64,000 nucleotides of DNA from assembly GCF_000374365.1 (NCBI RefSeq), contig NZ_KB894132.1, forward strand, positions 39,393 to 103,392, read 5' to 3'. Made by a program: the position numbers and the translations under genes. Source of the DNA: Bacteroides gallinarum DSM 18171 = JCM 13658. GTDB taxonomy: Bacteria; Bacteroidota; Bacteroidia; Bacteroidales; Bacteroidaceae. Shown piece by piece: positions 16,925-26,466 of the stretch; positions within the stretch are counted from its first letter, which is position 1; each line of letters begins with the position of its first letter. Below the pieces are notes generated by a model. The model made no database searches and had not been told where the DNA came from. It worked only from the letters and a program-made list of their open reading frames with translations.

Positions 16925-19284
16925 TGGACTATTGGTGTGCTCTTTGGTTTTGGAGTTATGACGATACTATATCACTGCCTACCCGTGAAGAATATTGGAA
17001 AGATATCGAAGCTCTTTTGGCTGTTGATAATGACCGACTAGATCGCCGTACACGTTTGGCCTTGGAGCGTACAGGAAAAGGTATGTTAGCTGAAGATGAT
17101 ACAGAGTTTAATCGAATTACAGACGAAGAAGCTCAGATTGTGGCTCGTACCCAAGAAGAACTTCTCACTGAGGCTCGTGGAAGCCGTTCTCTTTTTGCTG
17201 ACGATGACCCTATGCGATTCAAAATAGTAGCTCGTCTGTCAGAACGTTATCATTTCTTCCACCCGATGCTGGAGTTCCTTGAAGTATTCTGGCTACGCGA
17301 TGGATTTGACATTATTTGTGGTAACCCACCATGGCTGAAGTTGGAATTTGATGAACAAGGCATTATCTCAGAAAAATATCCAGAAATAGCTATCCGTAAG
17401 ATTTCTGCACCTCAAGCCAGAACTATGCGAGAAAATTTCTTTACCGCATCACCTCAACTCAAAAAACTCTATAATGATGAAGAACTAGAAAATGCCGGTT
17501 CTGCAGCATTTACGAATGCATATTGCAACTATCCGTTATTGGAAGGTCAACAGACCAATCTTTATAAATGCGTTCTGGAGAATGGCTTTACAATGTTGTC
17601 TGATAAAGGTTACATGGGATTACTACACCCTGAAGGAGTGTACGATGACCCGAATGGTCAGCCCTTACGTAAAGATTTATACAGACGTTTAAGATATCAT
17701 TTTCAATATCAAAATGCTTTTAATTTATTTCCAATAGGTCATCGAGAAAAATATGGAACAAGTATTTATGGTGGATATCAAGATATTAGTTTTTATAGTA
17801 TTAATAATCTTTTTACCCCACAGACTATCGATTCTTGTTTCGCACACAATGGATATGGTATTTGCGGAGGAATAAAAATTAATGGAGAGTGGAACACAGC
17901 TGGTCATCATGATCGTATTGTTCACATTACAGAAAAAGAATTGAAGGTCATGGCTGATACATTTGAACAGGGAGCAGAGGCACAGTCTGCCAAACTTGTT
18001 TCTATTCATACCACCCAAACAATGGAGATTTTAAAAGCTTTTGCCGCATTTCCTAAACACGTTGGAGAATTTAAGCCTAACATACAAGAATGCTATCACG
18101 AAACAGGCGCAGTAGATTCTGGCATTATTAAACGTGAAACATTCTATCCTAATGTAGATAATTATGAGATGGTGTACAATGGGCCACAAATATATGTAAG
18201 TAATCCTAGTTATAAAACACCAAAATCTATCTGCAATACAAAAGCCGATTATGATACCATTGACTTAACATCTGTTTCTGCGGAATATATAGCTAGATCC
18301 AATTATAGACCTATTATGCCGTTAGCTGAATACAAGAAGCAAGTACAAGGGTTTTATATTGGCCAAGATAGTATGGGTAATGCAACGTATGATAACTGGA
18401 TTGATTATTATAAAGTAGGATTTCGTAAAATGATTAACCTTTCGGGTGAAAGGTCGTTGATATGTGCTGTCCTGCCACGCAGGACAGCACATATCCACGG
18501 TGTTATCTCTGCTACTTTCAGTAGCAGAGATAACACCGTGGATATGGCTGCGCTTTGTGCATCATTACCACTAGATTTCTTTATGAAAACTATTGCCGCA
18601 CAAAATCTGACTTCAGTTCGTATGCAGGGATTTCCTCTTGGAGTTGATAAGAAATACAATTCTGCACTTCGTTCAAGATGCCTCCGTCTAAATTGCGTTA
18701 CCAACCATTATGCCGAGCTTTGGCAGGAAGTATGGAATCCCGCATATAGAGAAGAGACCTGGAGTATAAATGACCCACGTCTCGCACCATGGGATACTCT
18801 TACAGAGCAATGGAATCACGACATTCCATTGCGTAATTACTTCGCGCGTCGTCAGGCACTTGTAGAGATTGACGTGGTTGCAGCAATGGCTCTTGGGCTT
18901 ACTCTTGATGAACTAATCATGATGTACAAAATTCAGTTCCCAGTATTGCAACAAAATGAACAGGACACATGGTATGATGTTAACGGACAAATTGTTTTTA
19001 CATGCTCAAAAGGACTGACTGGTGTAGGTCTTGATCGTAAAGGAACGCCAAGATCAGGTATTTTAGGCTGGGAAGATATTCGAGGAGAAGCTATTTCCGA
19101 TGAACATGGTAATTTCATCGGCTATCAAGGCACAACTCCAACTTATACTCATACTATCGATTCTGACAAAAGCGAACTCTACGGTGGACAGAAACAAACT
19201 TTCGTTGCACCATATACCAAGTGCGATCGTATTGCTGACTATCGTACAGCATGGGCACATTTTGAAAAGATATTTAACAAGTAA
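16921..19284 (+). CDS. N6-adenine DNA methyltransferase, downstream part with NPPW motif
   Basis: This 787-residue frame (GTG 16921, ATG 16924) is the continuation of the methyltransferase. It contains the catalytic motif IV CGNPPWLK (about residue 132-139), then a target-recognition-like region and the family's conserved GERSL / HI / SLPLDF track (about 510-560). Native coding in this frame can be followed back to about 16831 (RYGHNNAYRKLKLVMDYW runs straight through the nominal start), so the GTG is not the natural start. Without motif I from the upstream part, the fragment should be unable to methylate alone, unless the two polypeptides assemble. Bases from about 17690 to 18420 use more AT-rich codons than the flanks, and two hairpins at 18459-18546 lie inside the gene. 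Confidence 0.8.
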   Translation: MMDYWCALWFWSYDDTISLPTREEYWKDIEALLAVDNDRLDRRTRLALERTGKGMLAEDDTEFNRITDEEAQIVARTQEELLTEARGSRSLFADDDPMRFKIVARLSERYHFFHPMLEFLEVFWLRDGFDIICGNPPWLKLEFDEQGIISEKYPEIAIRKISAPQARTMRENFFTASPQLKKLYNDEELENAGSAAFTNAYCNYPLLEGQQTNLYKCVLENGFTMLSDKGYMGLLHPEGVYDDPNGQPLRKDLYRRLRYHFQYQNAFNLFPIGHREKYGTSIYGGYQDISFYSINNLFTPQTIDSCFAHNGYGICGGIKINGEWNTAGHHDRIVHITEKELKVMADTFEQGAEAQSAKLVSIHTTQTMEILKAFAAFPKHVGEFKPNIQECYHETGAVDSGIIKRETFYPNVDNYEMVYNGPQIYVSNPSYKTPKSICNTKADYDTIDLTSVSAEYIARSNYRPIMPLAEYKKQVQGFYIGQDSMGNATYDNWIDYYKVGFRKMINLSGERSLICAVLPRRTAHIHGVISATFSSRDNTVDMAALCASLPLDFFMKTIAAQNLTSVRMQGFPLGVDKKYNSALRSRCLRLNCVTNHYAELWQEVWNPAYREETWSINDPRLAPWDTLTEQWNHDIPLRNYFARRQALVEIDVVAAMALGLTLDELIMMYKIQFPVLQQNEQDTWYDVNGQIVFTCSKGLTGVGLDRKGTPRSGILGWEDIRGEAISDEHGNFIGYQGTTPTYTHTIDSDKSELYGGQKQTFVAPYTKCDRIADYRTAWAHFEKIFNK
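18459..18546. repeat. Two overlapping perfect inverted repeats inside the methyltransferase gene
   Basis: Hairpin 1 has 17-bp perfect arms (18459-18475 and 18479-18495) around a 3-nt loop CAC. Hairpin 2 has 27-bp perfect arms (18490-18516 and 18520-18546) around a 3-nt loop TTC. They share bases 18490-18495, so only one can form fully at a time. Both lie in coding frame, over the conserved segment following GERSL. Such long near-palindromes with 3-nt loops are unexpected in coding DNA and sit at the end of the AT-rich mosaic block. Confidence 0.9.
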
Positions 19285-19287
19285 AAT

Positions 19288-21201
19288 ATGGCAGATTTTA
19301 AAGAACTGATAGATAGTATAAGAAAAGAACAAGTAACATTGTTTTTGGGGTCTGGCTTTTCTCGTAAAGCTGGAGCCCCAATGGCTAATGCTATTGTGAC
19401 ATCCTTGAAAGAGTCTATGCCTGTTGACATAAAAGATGATTTTCGAGATGAGACCCATTTAGACTTGATTTCTGAAGAGTATGAACAGATTTATGGTCGA
19501 GAATCATTGATAAACAAGTTAGAGGAAATCTTCAAATTTATGCCGACTGATACTTCGGATCACACATGTTTAACTAAAATACCACATATACGACATATTA
19601 TAACCACAAACTATGACACATTAATTGAAGACGCTTTTGGCCCAGATAATTGTTATGTGGTTAGGACAACTGATGATTGTGTTAATTTGCCAAAAGACAA
19701 GACAATCATATATAAGATACATGGTGATTTTACGAAAAAAGACAATATAATACTAACTAAACAAGATTACACTAACTTCTTTAGCAGTAACAACGAACCT
19801 CTTCTTTGGAAGTATATACAGAGTCATATACTAACAAATGATATGTTGTTTATAGGTTATAGCCTTGAAGATAGTAATATCTTTACGCTAATTCAAGAGA
19901 TACGCAAGCAGGTTAAAGTTGATACAAGAAAATATTTTCTCATTGCTCCAGGACTTTACCATCATAAGATTGAAAGACTAGCAAAAACGAAAATTAAATA
20001 CTTTAATGCTAAAGCAGAGGACTTATTTTCTGTCTTATTTGAAACATTAAACAAGAAGATAAAATCGGATTATCAAAGAAAGTATATATGCTTGGATACT
20101 TTTAGACGATATAGTAATCAGCACTTTTTGCAGCCAATAGTAGAAGAAGGTCAAAAAGAAAATAAGATTATTAGATTTGACTCTACTGGAAAAACAGATG
20201 TGAAGATTAATGTTTCCGGACTATCAAAGGAAGTAGCAGAAACCATAATGAGTCAAGATACCACATTATACAATTCATTTTTACCAAGAACACATATCCC
20301 TGCATATATGATAACTCAGGATATGATGAAGGAGTTAAATATAAGCATTAACGGCCTTACTATTGCTGATTATGATGATTGTAAAAATCTATTCATCTCT
20401 CCTACCGTGGAGACAATAAAGACAATCATTACAATACCTAGCATAAAGTTCAAGGAGAAGATAAAATTACAAAGATATAATCCTAACAAGGAGCAAGTAT
20501 GTCTTTTACTGGAAACTGAACCATATACCTTCAAGTTAGTTTTCTCCTTCTTGCCGAATAAGGTTCTGAATTGCACTTGCAATGTCAATTTAAAGGAGAA
20601 TTGTAAAAACCTCCAAGAAGCTATTAAATGGATGGATTTCGTCATTGCTCTATGGAGCCAGGAGGAATTTATCATAAAAGCATTTGACAAGGTTCCTATC
20701 CGATTTCCGAAAACGAGTCTTCATGAACTAAAACAGTTCAAAAAAATAAAGAAATACTACGAAAACACAAGTGACATAGAGGACTTGTATAACGTTGAAT
20801 TTGAAACCATCGAAACTTACTCTGAGGATAATTTTCAAATAAGTGAATTGTTAATTCATTCACATCATGAGCATAACCTTAGAGAGAATATGCTTGGTCA
20901 AGAATGTACAGTGGAAGTGGGACAAGAACAAGAAGGCGTATGGGATGAAATTAAAGTTGGAGAAACGAAATATAGCCTTGCTTTAACTCAATCCTCATTG
21001 GAACAAATAGTTTTTAATGGTCAAAAATTCAATATAAAGAATAAAAACACCATAATACCACAATGCCAAATACTTGAGATTCAAAAAGAAAATGGCAAGG
21101 TGAGACAAATTACATTCAAGATTCTATCAGAATATGTATTTATAAAATATACGAACCGAGCATTAACTGAATTTGAGGAGTTTAGCAATTTGAAAAAATA
21201 A
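19288..21201 (+). CDS. SIR2-like domain protein (probable NAD+-consuming effector)
   Basis: A 637-residue protein with an N-terminal SIR2-like fold: TLFLGSGFSRKAGAP (NAD-binding loop, about residues 13-27), ITTNYDTLIE (about 107-116, with the Asn/Asp pair) and YKIHGDF (about 143-149, candidate catalytic His), followed by FIGYSLEDSNI. The remaining 350 residues match nothing I recognise and may sense or bind the other components. SIR2 proteins in defence loci commonly deplete NAD+ when phage is detected. It starts 3 nt after the methyltransferase and lies 7 nt before the macro-like gene, inside the operon. Confidence 0.82.
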   Translation: MADFKELIDSIRKEQVTLFLGSGFSRKAGAPMANAIVTSLKESMPVDIKDDFRDETHLDLISEEYEQIYGRESLINKLEEIFKFMPTDTSDHTCLTKIPHIRHIITTNYDTLIEDAFGPDNCYVVRTTDDCVNLPKDKTIIYKIHGDFTKKDNIILTKQDYTNFFSSNNEPLLWKYIQSHILTNDMLFIGYSLEDSNIFTLIQEIRKQVKVDTRKYFLIAPGLYHHKIERLAKTKIKYFNAKAEDLFSVLFETLNKKIKSDYQRKYICLDTFRRYSNQHFLQPIVEEGQKENKIIRFDSTGKTDVKINVSGLSKEVAETIMSQDTTLYNSFLPRTHIPAYMITQDMMKELNISINGLTIADYDDCKNLFISPTVETIKTIITIPSIKFKEKIKLQRYNPNKEQVCLLLETEPYTFKLVFSFLPNKVLNCTCNVNLKENCKNLQEAIKWMDFVIALWSQEEFIIKAFDKVPIRFPKTSLHELKQFKKIKKYYENTSDIEDLYNVEFETIETYSEDNFQISELLIHSHHEHNLRENMLGQECTVEVGQEQEGVWDEIKVGETKYSLALTQSSLEQIVFNGQKFNIKNKNTIIPQCQILEIQKENGKVRQITFKILSEYVFIKYTNRALTEFEEFSNLKK

Positions 21202-21208
21202 GTTAGTA

Positions 21209-21949
21209 ATGGAAGCAGCATACTATAATCTATTATACGACGTTTTAAAAGGATACGACCATTGCACCCCTAGTAAAATTGTTAGTCTTAGAAACAACCA
21301 AATATTTGTTTTTGGGACGAATAAATATGGTTCGCAAAAACATGGCGCTGCAGGACTAGCTGCAAAAAGTTTTGGAGCTCAGGTTGGCATTACAAATGGT
21401 CCAACAGGAATGTGTTATGCGCTACCAACAATGGGGGTCGATATTCACATACTTGGAAAAGCTATATTACAATTTGAACAATTCGCACGTAATAATAGAG
21501 ATAAAACATTTCTTGTTACACCTATTGGATGTGGCCATGCTGGTTTCAATGTAGAAGATGTCGCTCCTTTCTTTAAAGGATGTATTGCGTTGAAAAATGT
21601 CATGTTGCCTGAGCAATTCCTTTGTTTCTTCAGAAAAGAATGTATTGAAAAGTTACACATCAAAGAAACCAACAGTGCTAACAATAATCAAGAGGTAGAT
21701 TACTATCTCCTCTATGACGAATCGGTACATCCTGTACTAAAATATCTCGAAGCACACTCAATTCCATTCTCAAAAGACGGTGGATTCTCACTTGTAGATG
21801 AGAATGACAATGTCATAGCAGAAGCAGAATTGTGCATCGAATCAGAAAAGATTGTATTTTACCCTAACGATCAAAATAGTGAAAAGGCTTTAGTTGCAGC
21901 GGGTTATACAATAATGTCTGTTAACGAATACCTCACTTCTAAATTTTAA
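21209..21949 (+). CDS. Macro-like (A1S_2505-type) domain plus C-terminal module shared with the 2045-residue helicase
   Basis: A 246-residue two-domain protein. Residues about 25-145 resemble the A1S_2505-type phage domain: IFVFGTNKYGSQKHGAAGLAA, CYALPT, FLVTPIGCGHAGF, VAPFF. The Gly-rich loop and Gly-Cys-Gly turn recall macro-fold ADP-ribose binders, an inference by pattern only. Residues about 165-246 (HPVLKYLEAHSIPFSKDGGF to GYTIMSVNEYL) form a distinct module also found at the C-terminus of the protein encoded at 32541-38678. The gene lies between the SIR2 and UPF1-like helicase genes, so an NAD or ADP-ribose linked role is plausible. Confidence 0.65.
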   Translation: MEAAYYNLLYDVLKGYDHCTPSKIVSLRNNQIFVFGTNKYGSQKHGAAGLAAKSFGAQVGITNGPTGMCYALPTMGVDIHILGKAILQFEQFARNNRDKTFLVTPIGCGHAGFNVEDVAPFFKGCIALKNVMLPEQFLCFFRKECIEKLHIKETNSANNNQEVDYYLLYDESVHPVLKYLEAHSIPFSKDGGFSLVDENDNVIAEAELCIESEKIVFYPNDQNSEKALVAAGYTIMSVNEYLTSKF

Positions 21950-21957
21950 GTCATAAT

Positions 21958-24900
21958 ATGTCTGTTAGATTAAATAAAGTATGTAGAGAGCTTAATATAG
22001 GATTCCAAACAATAAGTGAATTCTTATCAAGCAAGGGCTTTGAAATAGAGCTTAACCCTAACTTCAAACTTACTGACGAACAAGCATCTCTTGTTTACAG
22101 GCATTTTAGCGACAAGGAATATATACCTCGTCCTAAACCAATTTTACCAATAAACAACGGTTCATCTTCAGATATCACTAAAATATCCCCACTTGAAGAT
22201 TTTGATTGGGAGCAATATGAAGTGTCTTTGACAGAGGAATCATCAGAAGACACTTCATCCTCTTCTTTTTTTCAAAAACATGATATAGTTAGTGCGATAG
22301 TTATTGCTCTTAATAGAAGGGAGATTGTCGTAAATCTAGGTTATAAGATAGACGCAATTATTCCTGCAAGTGAGTTAAGATATAATCCAGACCTAAAGGT
22401 TGGTGATCAAATTGATGTCTATATTGAGGAAAATGGAAATAACCATGGACAGTTTGTGGTCTCACATAGAAAGGCGAGATTAAGCAAAGCATGGGATAAG
22501 ATAAATGAAGTATTTAATAGCAACGAGACCATTAAAGTCTATGTAAAAAGCCGCACTAAAGGCGGTCTGATTGTGGAAGCATTGGGTATGGAGGCATTCC
22601 TTCCCGGTTCCCAGATAGATATCGTTAAGGTGTTTGACTATGATAGCTATATCGGGAAGACTCTCGATGTAAAAGTTATCAAAATCAATACTGAATACAA
22701 GAACGTAGTTGTCAGTCATAAAGAGGTTGTTTCTGAGAATCTGCAGAAAAGGTCAACGGACAAGACTTTGCTAAAAGATATTTGGCAGAAGCACACAGAA
22801 GTTCAAGAACACATATTACGTCAAAGAACTGAACCTATCAGTATTGTCCCTTCATTGACAACCATCGTCAACGAAAAACTTCATGTCAGAATAGACACTT
22901 CGGACAATACAGATTTCCTGAAGTCGAGAATTATGGATTCTCTTGGCATCTCTGATCAGGATTGCCATTTTGATGATGGCTATGTTTTTGCTCCGTATAA
23001 AAACTGGAGCAAATTAGATGAGCGCGAGAAATCCAGAATCAGCACACAGGCAAACAAGGAATATATTTCTTTCTCTTATTATCCAGTAATTGACGGCAAG
23101 ATAACTGATAGCAAAGCTCAGTTTACCGGTGTCAGAGAATTACTTGATAAACTGGAAATCGAATACGATTTTGATAAGAAGCGACGTTTGCAAATTTCAA
23201 TCAACGAACTTCAACGTCTTAAAGACAATGAAGATTTCCAGAATTTACAGGTTTCACTTCCTGATGAAGCATCTGCTATTATACAGACATATCCAAGTAT
23301 ATTGTACTACTTGGAAAGAGTGTGTCCAAATCATAATTTCAAGAATATCGAAGTATTTAAAGATACCTCTCAACTATTAGGCGGAGTTTCAATAAACAAG
23401 CAGCTTGTTGTCGAAGGAGGCTTCTTTAACAAGGATACGCTCACTCAGTTGGAAGAATTGTTCGAGCTTAGAATGTGCAAACTGGAATATGAGTTTAAGA
23501 TAGACAAATCCGCCATTGGTCAATATGACTGGAAGAAGAACAAGTTTGGACTTCCTATATCTGAACAAGGTACGATTCTATTCCGGAAGAATGTGAAGCT
23601 TTCGGTTACCGACATCTTTGAAGATGATGATATCGACGTTTTAGATGAAAGTCAGGAGGAGCCCCCAATATATACCGACTCCTTAGCTTTTAACAGTCAA
23701 GATACTACAGATATACACTTCGAGTACACTTTGGACTGCCAAATCATAAACCGGATATTTGGAAAGGGGAATTATAGAGTTATCCCTCGTTTCTTCTATA
23801 AGTACAAAGAAAACAGAAACTGGGCAACTACAGAGGAATTAGACCGTTTCAATGATCAGATACATACCGAACTTAAAGGGAAAGTCGGTATTGAGAAGAA
23901 TGGCTCTTCAATTGGTATTGACTTCAAGTGGAAAGAAAATAGCTTGCCAGAGATTCTTACCCAACTCAGTAGAGAATACGGATTCATAGACTTTGGTCTA
24001 TTCAAGAAGGGTCATAAATGCAACTTTGATATTAAGTACAAAAAAGCGGAGCTTACAAACATCATGGAAGAACTGCATGATTCATTTGATAAGCTTAATG
24101 TGGAACTAGTAAAGAAAGGTACCGAACTTTCGTTCTTTAGGGAATTTGACAATCTTGAAGAACTTATAGCATTCAGACCACAACTTCAAAATAAGCTCAA
24201 TTCATTTGACGCAAACCGCTACAAGTGTATAATCAACGACATACCTGCAGGCTACGTCAAGTTATTATACTATTACGACAAGAAGAGCCATGATGAGGAA
24301 AGAGTCGATGCTATAAGGGAATTGAAAGGCGCAGATTTCTCTATTGGTGATTTACCAATCGGTAAGCTGATTCGAATTTCCAACTATCCTGAAATCGTTA
24401 TTGATATATCGGGTGATAATTATGAGGTCACAAAACAGTTGATAGAAGAAACCCAGGTGTCTTCTATTACACCTGATTTGTCTGGTGATCTTGAAAAGCT
24501 TGCCCGTCTTAAAGAATCATTGAATAGAATCGTCCAAGGACGAGATGTTGAAAATGTTTCTTTAGGTGATTTTATCTTTGATGCCTCAAAAGCAGGAGGA
24601 ATCAAAGATTTTGAAGAATCAATAAGACTGGAAGAACAGGAAATAAGCAAGCATATCCTAAATGGCAAGATAGACAAAAATCAACCGCAGAAGACAGCAA
24701 TAGCAAAAGCATTGCTGGCTCCTGACCTCGCCCTTATCCAAGGACCTCCGGGAACTGGAAAATCTACTGCCATCGCAGAATTGATTTGGCAGCATACAAG
24801 AAAATATCCTGATAAAAGAATACTTCTTACATCAGAAACAAACCTTGCCGTGGATAACGCGATTGACCGTGTGGTAAATCCATATCATAATCTCATTAAA

Positions 24901-26466
24901 CCTATTCGTATTGGTGATGAGTCCCGTCTTGAAACAGAAGGTCTGCAATTCTCATATTCTGCTATGTACCGTTGGGCAAAAGGCGAAGATTGGAATGCAA
25001 AGAAGAAAAATGCTTCAATCAACGATGATGATGACGATGAGGAAAATGACGTTTACACTGATATGGATTCCATTTATGAAGCTCCAGAAAAACTGATACT
25101 TCTAAACTGGATGGAAAATATCGGTCGTCGATTGGATTCCGATAAAATGCCTTCTGTAGCTCAAGAGCTTTGGAAGGATTTGCTGGAAAATCCAACTTCA
25201 GAGCTGAAGAACTTGTTTTTTGACAACTATATTAAGAACTGCAACGTTATCGGTGCTACATGTAGTTCTATTGGTCAAAAAAACATTATCATGTCTGAAT
25301 CTATCGAGAATACTGGTAAGAGAAACAGCTTTGTCCCTACCAAATTTTATCGCATATATAGACAGATCTTCGCCGACAAGGAGGGTGTATATAACCCCAA
25401 AATATATTTTGATATGGTAATTCAGGATGAGTCAAGTAAAGCAACTCCTGCTGAATTGTCTCTGCCGTTAATATACGGTAAGAAGAATGTGATAATTGGC
25501 GACCATAGGCAGTTACCTCCTATGCTTTCAAGAGAATCGTTCATCAACTCATTTGATTTTCTTATCAAGAGAGAGAAGAACGATGATGAACGTCAGAAGA
25601 TGAAAGAACTAAGGAGCTACGTTCTTAAGAATTTCAAAACTCTTGAAATCAGCCACTTCGAACGTTTGTTCACCCAGATTGACGACAACCTGAAGGGTGT
25701 TTTCAACTATCAATTTCGTATGCATCCGGCTATCAATGACGTTATTAAACAATTCTACAAAGATGAAGGTGGCTTGGAATGTGGTCTTACTACCCCTATT
25801 GATTTAGGTGTCGATGACCCTGACTATATTAATAATGGCGCATCAAGATACCATGGCATCACTGCTGGTCCAATCAATCCTGAGACCCACGTTTTATGGA
25901 TTGATTCGTCAAGTCCAGAGATGCTTGATGGTACATCTCGTGTGAATTATGGAGAAGTTGCAATCATAAAGAAGTTGCTGACAGATTTCAACGAATCTGA
26001 ATCATTTCATAACTACGTAGATAGTTGGGATAGTGTTGAAGATAAACAGATTGGTCTCATTTCTTTCTACGGCAAACAGCTACGCCTGTTAAAAGATATG
26101 ACAAGAGAATTTGACAGCTCGCAAATTCCTGTCAGAGTTAGTACGGTGGATAGATTCCAAGGTATGGAGAGGAACATTATTATTGTATCAATGGTGAGAA
26201 GCCATTGCATACAGAATGGAAAAAATCAGAAACCTAATTTTGAACGTTATCCAGTAGATGGATTCCCCAAACAGGAAGACTTAGGTTTTGCTCAATCCCC
26301 TAACCGTTTGAATGTCGCACTTTCACGTGCGAAAAGATTGCTTATAATTGTTGGAGATAGCAAATTATTCAGAACCAAGGATATATATGAAAATGTATAT
26401 CAGACTATTGCTGACCCTAACAACAAATATGGAAAAATAATAACCGCAAGTGAATATGGACTATAA
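21958..26466 (+). CDS. IF2N-S1-S1-UPF1-like superfamily 1 helicase
   Basis: A 1502-residue protein of unusual build. Residues 1-50 (VRLNKVCRELNIGFQTISEFL) look like the IF2 N-terminal helix-turn-helix. Residues about 100-260 hold two S1-type OB domains (GYKIDAIIPASELRYN; GMEAFLPGSQID; VVVSHKE). A long middle region is unrecognised. The C-terminal third is a UPF1/DNA2-like helicase: IQGPPGTGKST (about 926), SETNLAVDNAID, QDESSKATPAE (motif II, about 1156), IIGDHRQLPPM, YQFRMHP, VDRFQGMERNIIIVS and NVALSRAKRLL. S1 and IF2N modules point to RNA or ribosome contact, so RNA or RNA:DNA remodelling is a reasonable inference. Its end overlaps the next gene. Confidence 0.82.
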   Translation: MSVRLNKVCRELNIGFQTISEFLSSKGFEIELNPNFKLTDEQASLVYRHFSDKEYIPRPKPILPINNGSSSDITKISPLEDFDWEQYEVSLTEESSEDTSSSSFFQKHDIVSAIVIALNRREIVVNLGYKIDAIIPASELRYNPDLKVGDQIDVYIEENGNNHGQFVVSHRKARLSKAWDKINEVFNSNETIKVYVKSRTKGGLIVEALGMEAFLPGSQIDIVKVFDYDSYIGKTLDVKVIKINTEYKNVVVSHKEVVSENLQKRSTDKTLLKDIWQKHTEVQEHILRQRTEPISIVPSLTTIVNEKLHVRIDTSDNTDFLKSRIMDSLGISDQDCHFDDGYVFAPYKNWSKLDEREKSRISTQANKEYISFSYYPVIDGKITDSKAQFTGVRELLDKLEIEYDFDKKRRLQISINELQRLKDNEDFQNLQVSLPDEASAIIQTYPSILYYLERVCPNHNFKNIEVFKDTSQLLGGVSINKQLVVEGGFFNKDTLTQLEELFELRMCKLEYEFKIDKSAIGQYDWKKNKFGLPISEQGTILFRKNVKLSVTDIFEDDDIDVLDESQEEPPIYTDSLAFNSQDTTDIHFEYTLDCQIINRIFGKGNYRVIPRFFYKYKENRNWATTEELDRFNDQIHTELKGKVGIEKNGSSIGIDFKWKENSLPEILTQLSREYGFIDFGLFKKGHKCNFDIKYKKAELTNIMEELHDSFDKLNVELVKKGTELSFFREFDNLEELIAFRPQLQNKLNSFDANRYKCIINDIPAGYVKLLYYYDKKSHDEERVDAIRELKGADFSIGDLPIGKLIRISNYPEIVIDISGDNYEVTKQLIEETQVSSITPDLSGDLEKLARLKESLNRIVQGRDVENVSLGDFIFDASKAGGIKDFEESIRLEEQEISKHILNGKIDKNQPQKTAIAKALLAPDLALIQGPPGTGKSTAIAELIWQHTRKYPDKRILLTSETNLAVDNAIDRVVNPYHNLIKPIRIGDESRLETEGLQFSYSAMYRWAKGEDWNAKKKNASINDDDDDEENDVYTDMDSIYEAPEKLILLNWMENIGRRLDSDKMPSVAQELWKDLLENPTSELKNLFFDNYIKNCNVIGATCSSIGQKNIIMSESIENTGKRNSFVPTKFYRIYRQIFADKEGVYNPKIYFDMVIQDESSKATPAELSLPLIYGKKNVIIGDHRQLPPMLSRESFINSFDFLIKREKNDDERQKMKELRSYVLKNFKTLEISHFERLFTQIDDNLKGVFNYQFRMHPAINDVIKQFYKDEGGLECGLTTPIDLGVDDPDYINNGASRYHGITAGPINPETHVLWIDSSSPEMLDGTSRVNYGEVAIIKKLLTDFNESESFHNYVDSWDSVEDKQIGLISFYGKQLRLLKDMTREFDSSQIPVRVSTVDRFQGMERNIIIVSMVRSHCIQNGKNQKPNFERYPVDGFPKQEDLGFAQSPNRLNVALSRAKRLLIIVGDSKLFRTKDIYENVYQTIADPNNKYGKIITASEYGL

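Noticed and set aside
11499..19284. BREX (PglX) assignment for helicase plus methyltransferase
   Set aside because: No BrxC-, PglZ- or BrxA-like gene is present; SNF2 and MZB helicases fit DISARM-like systems better.
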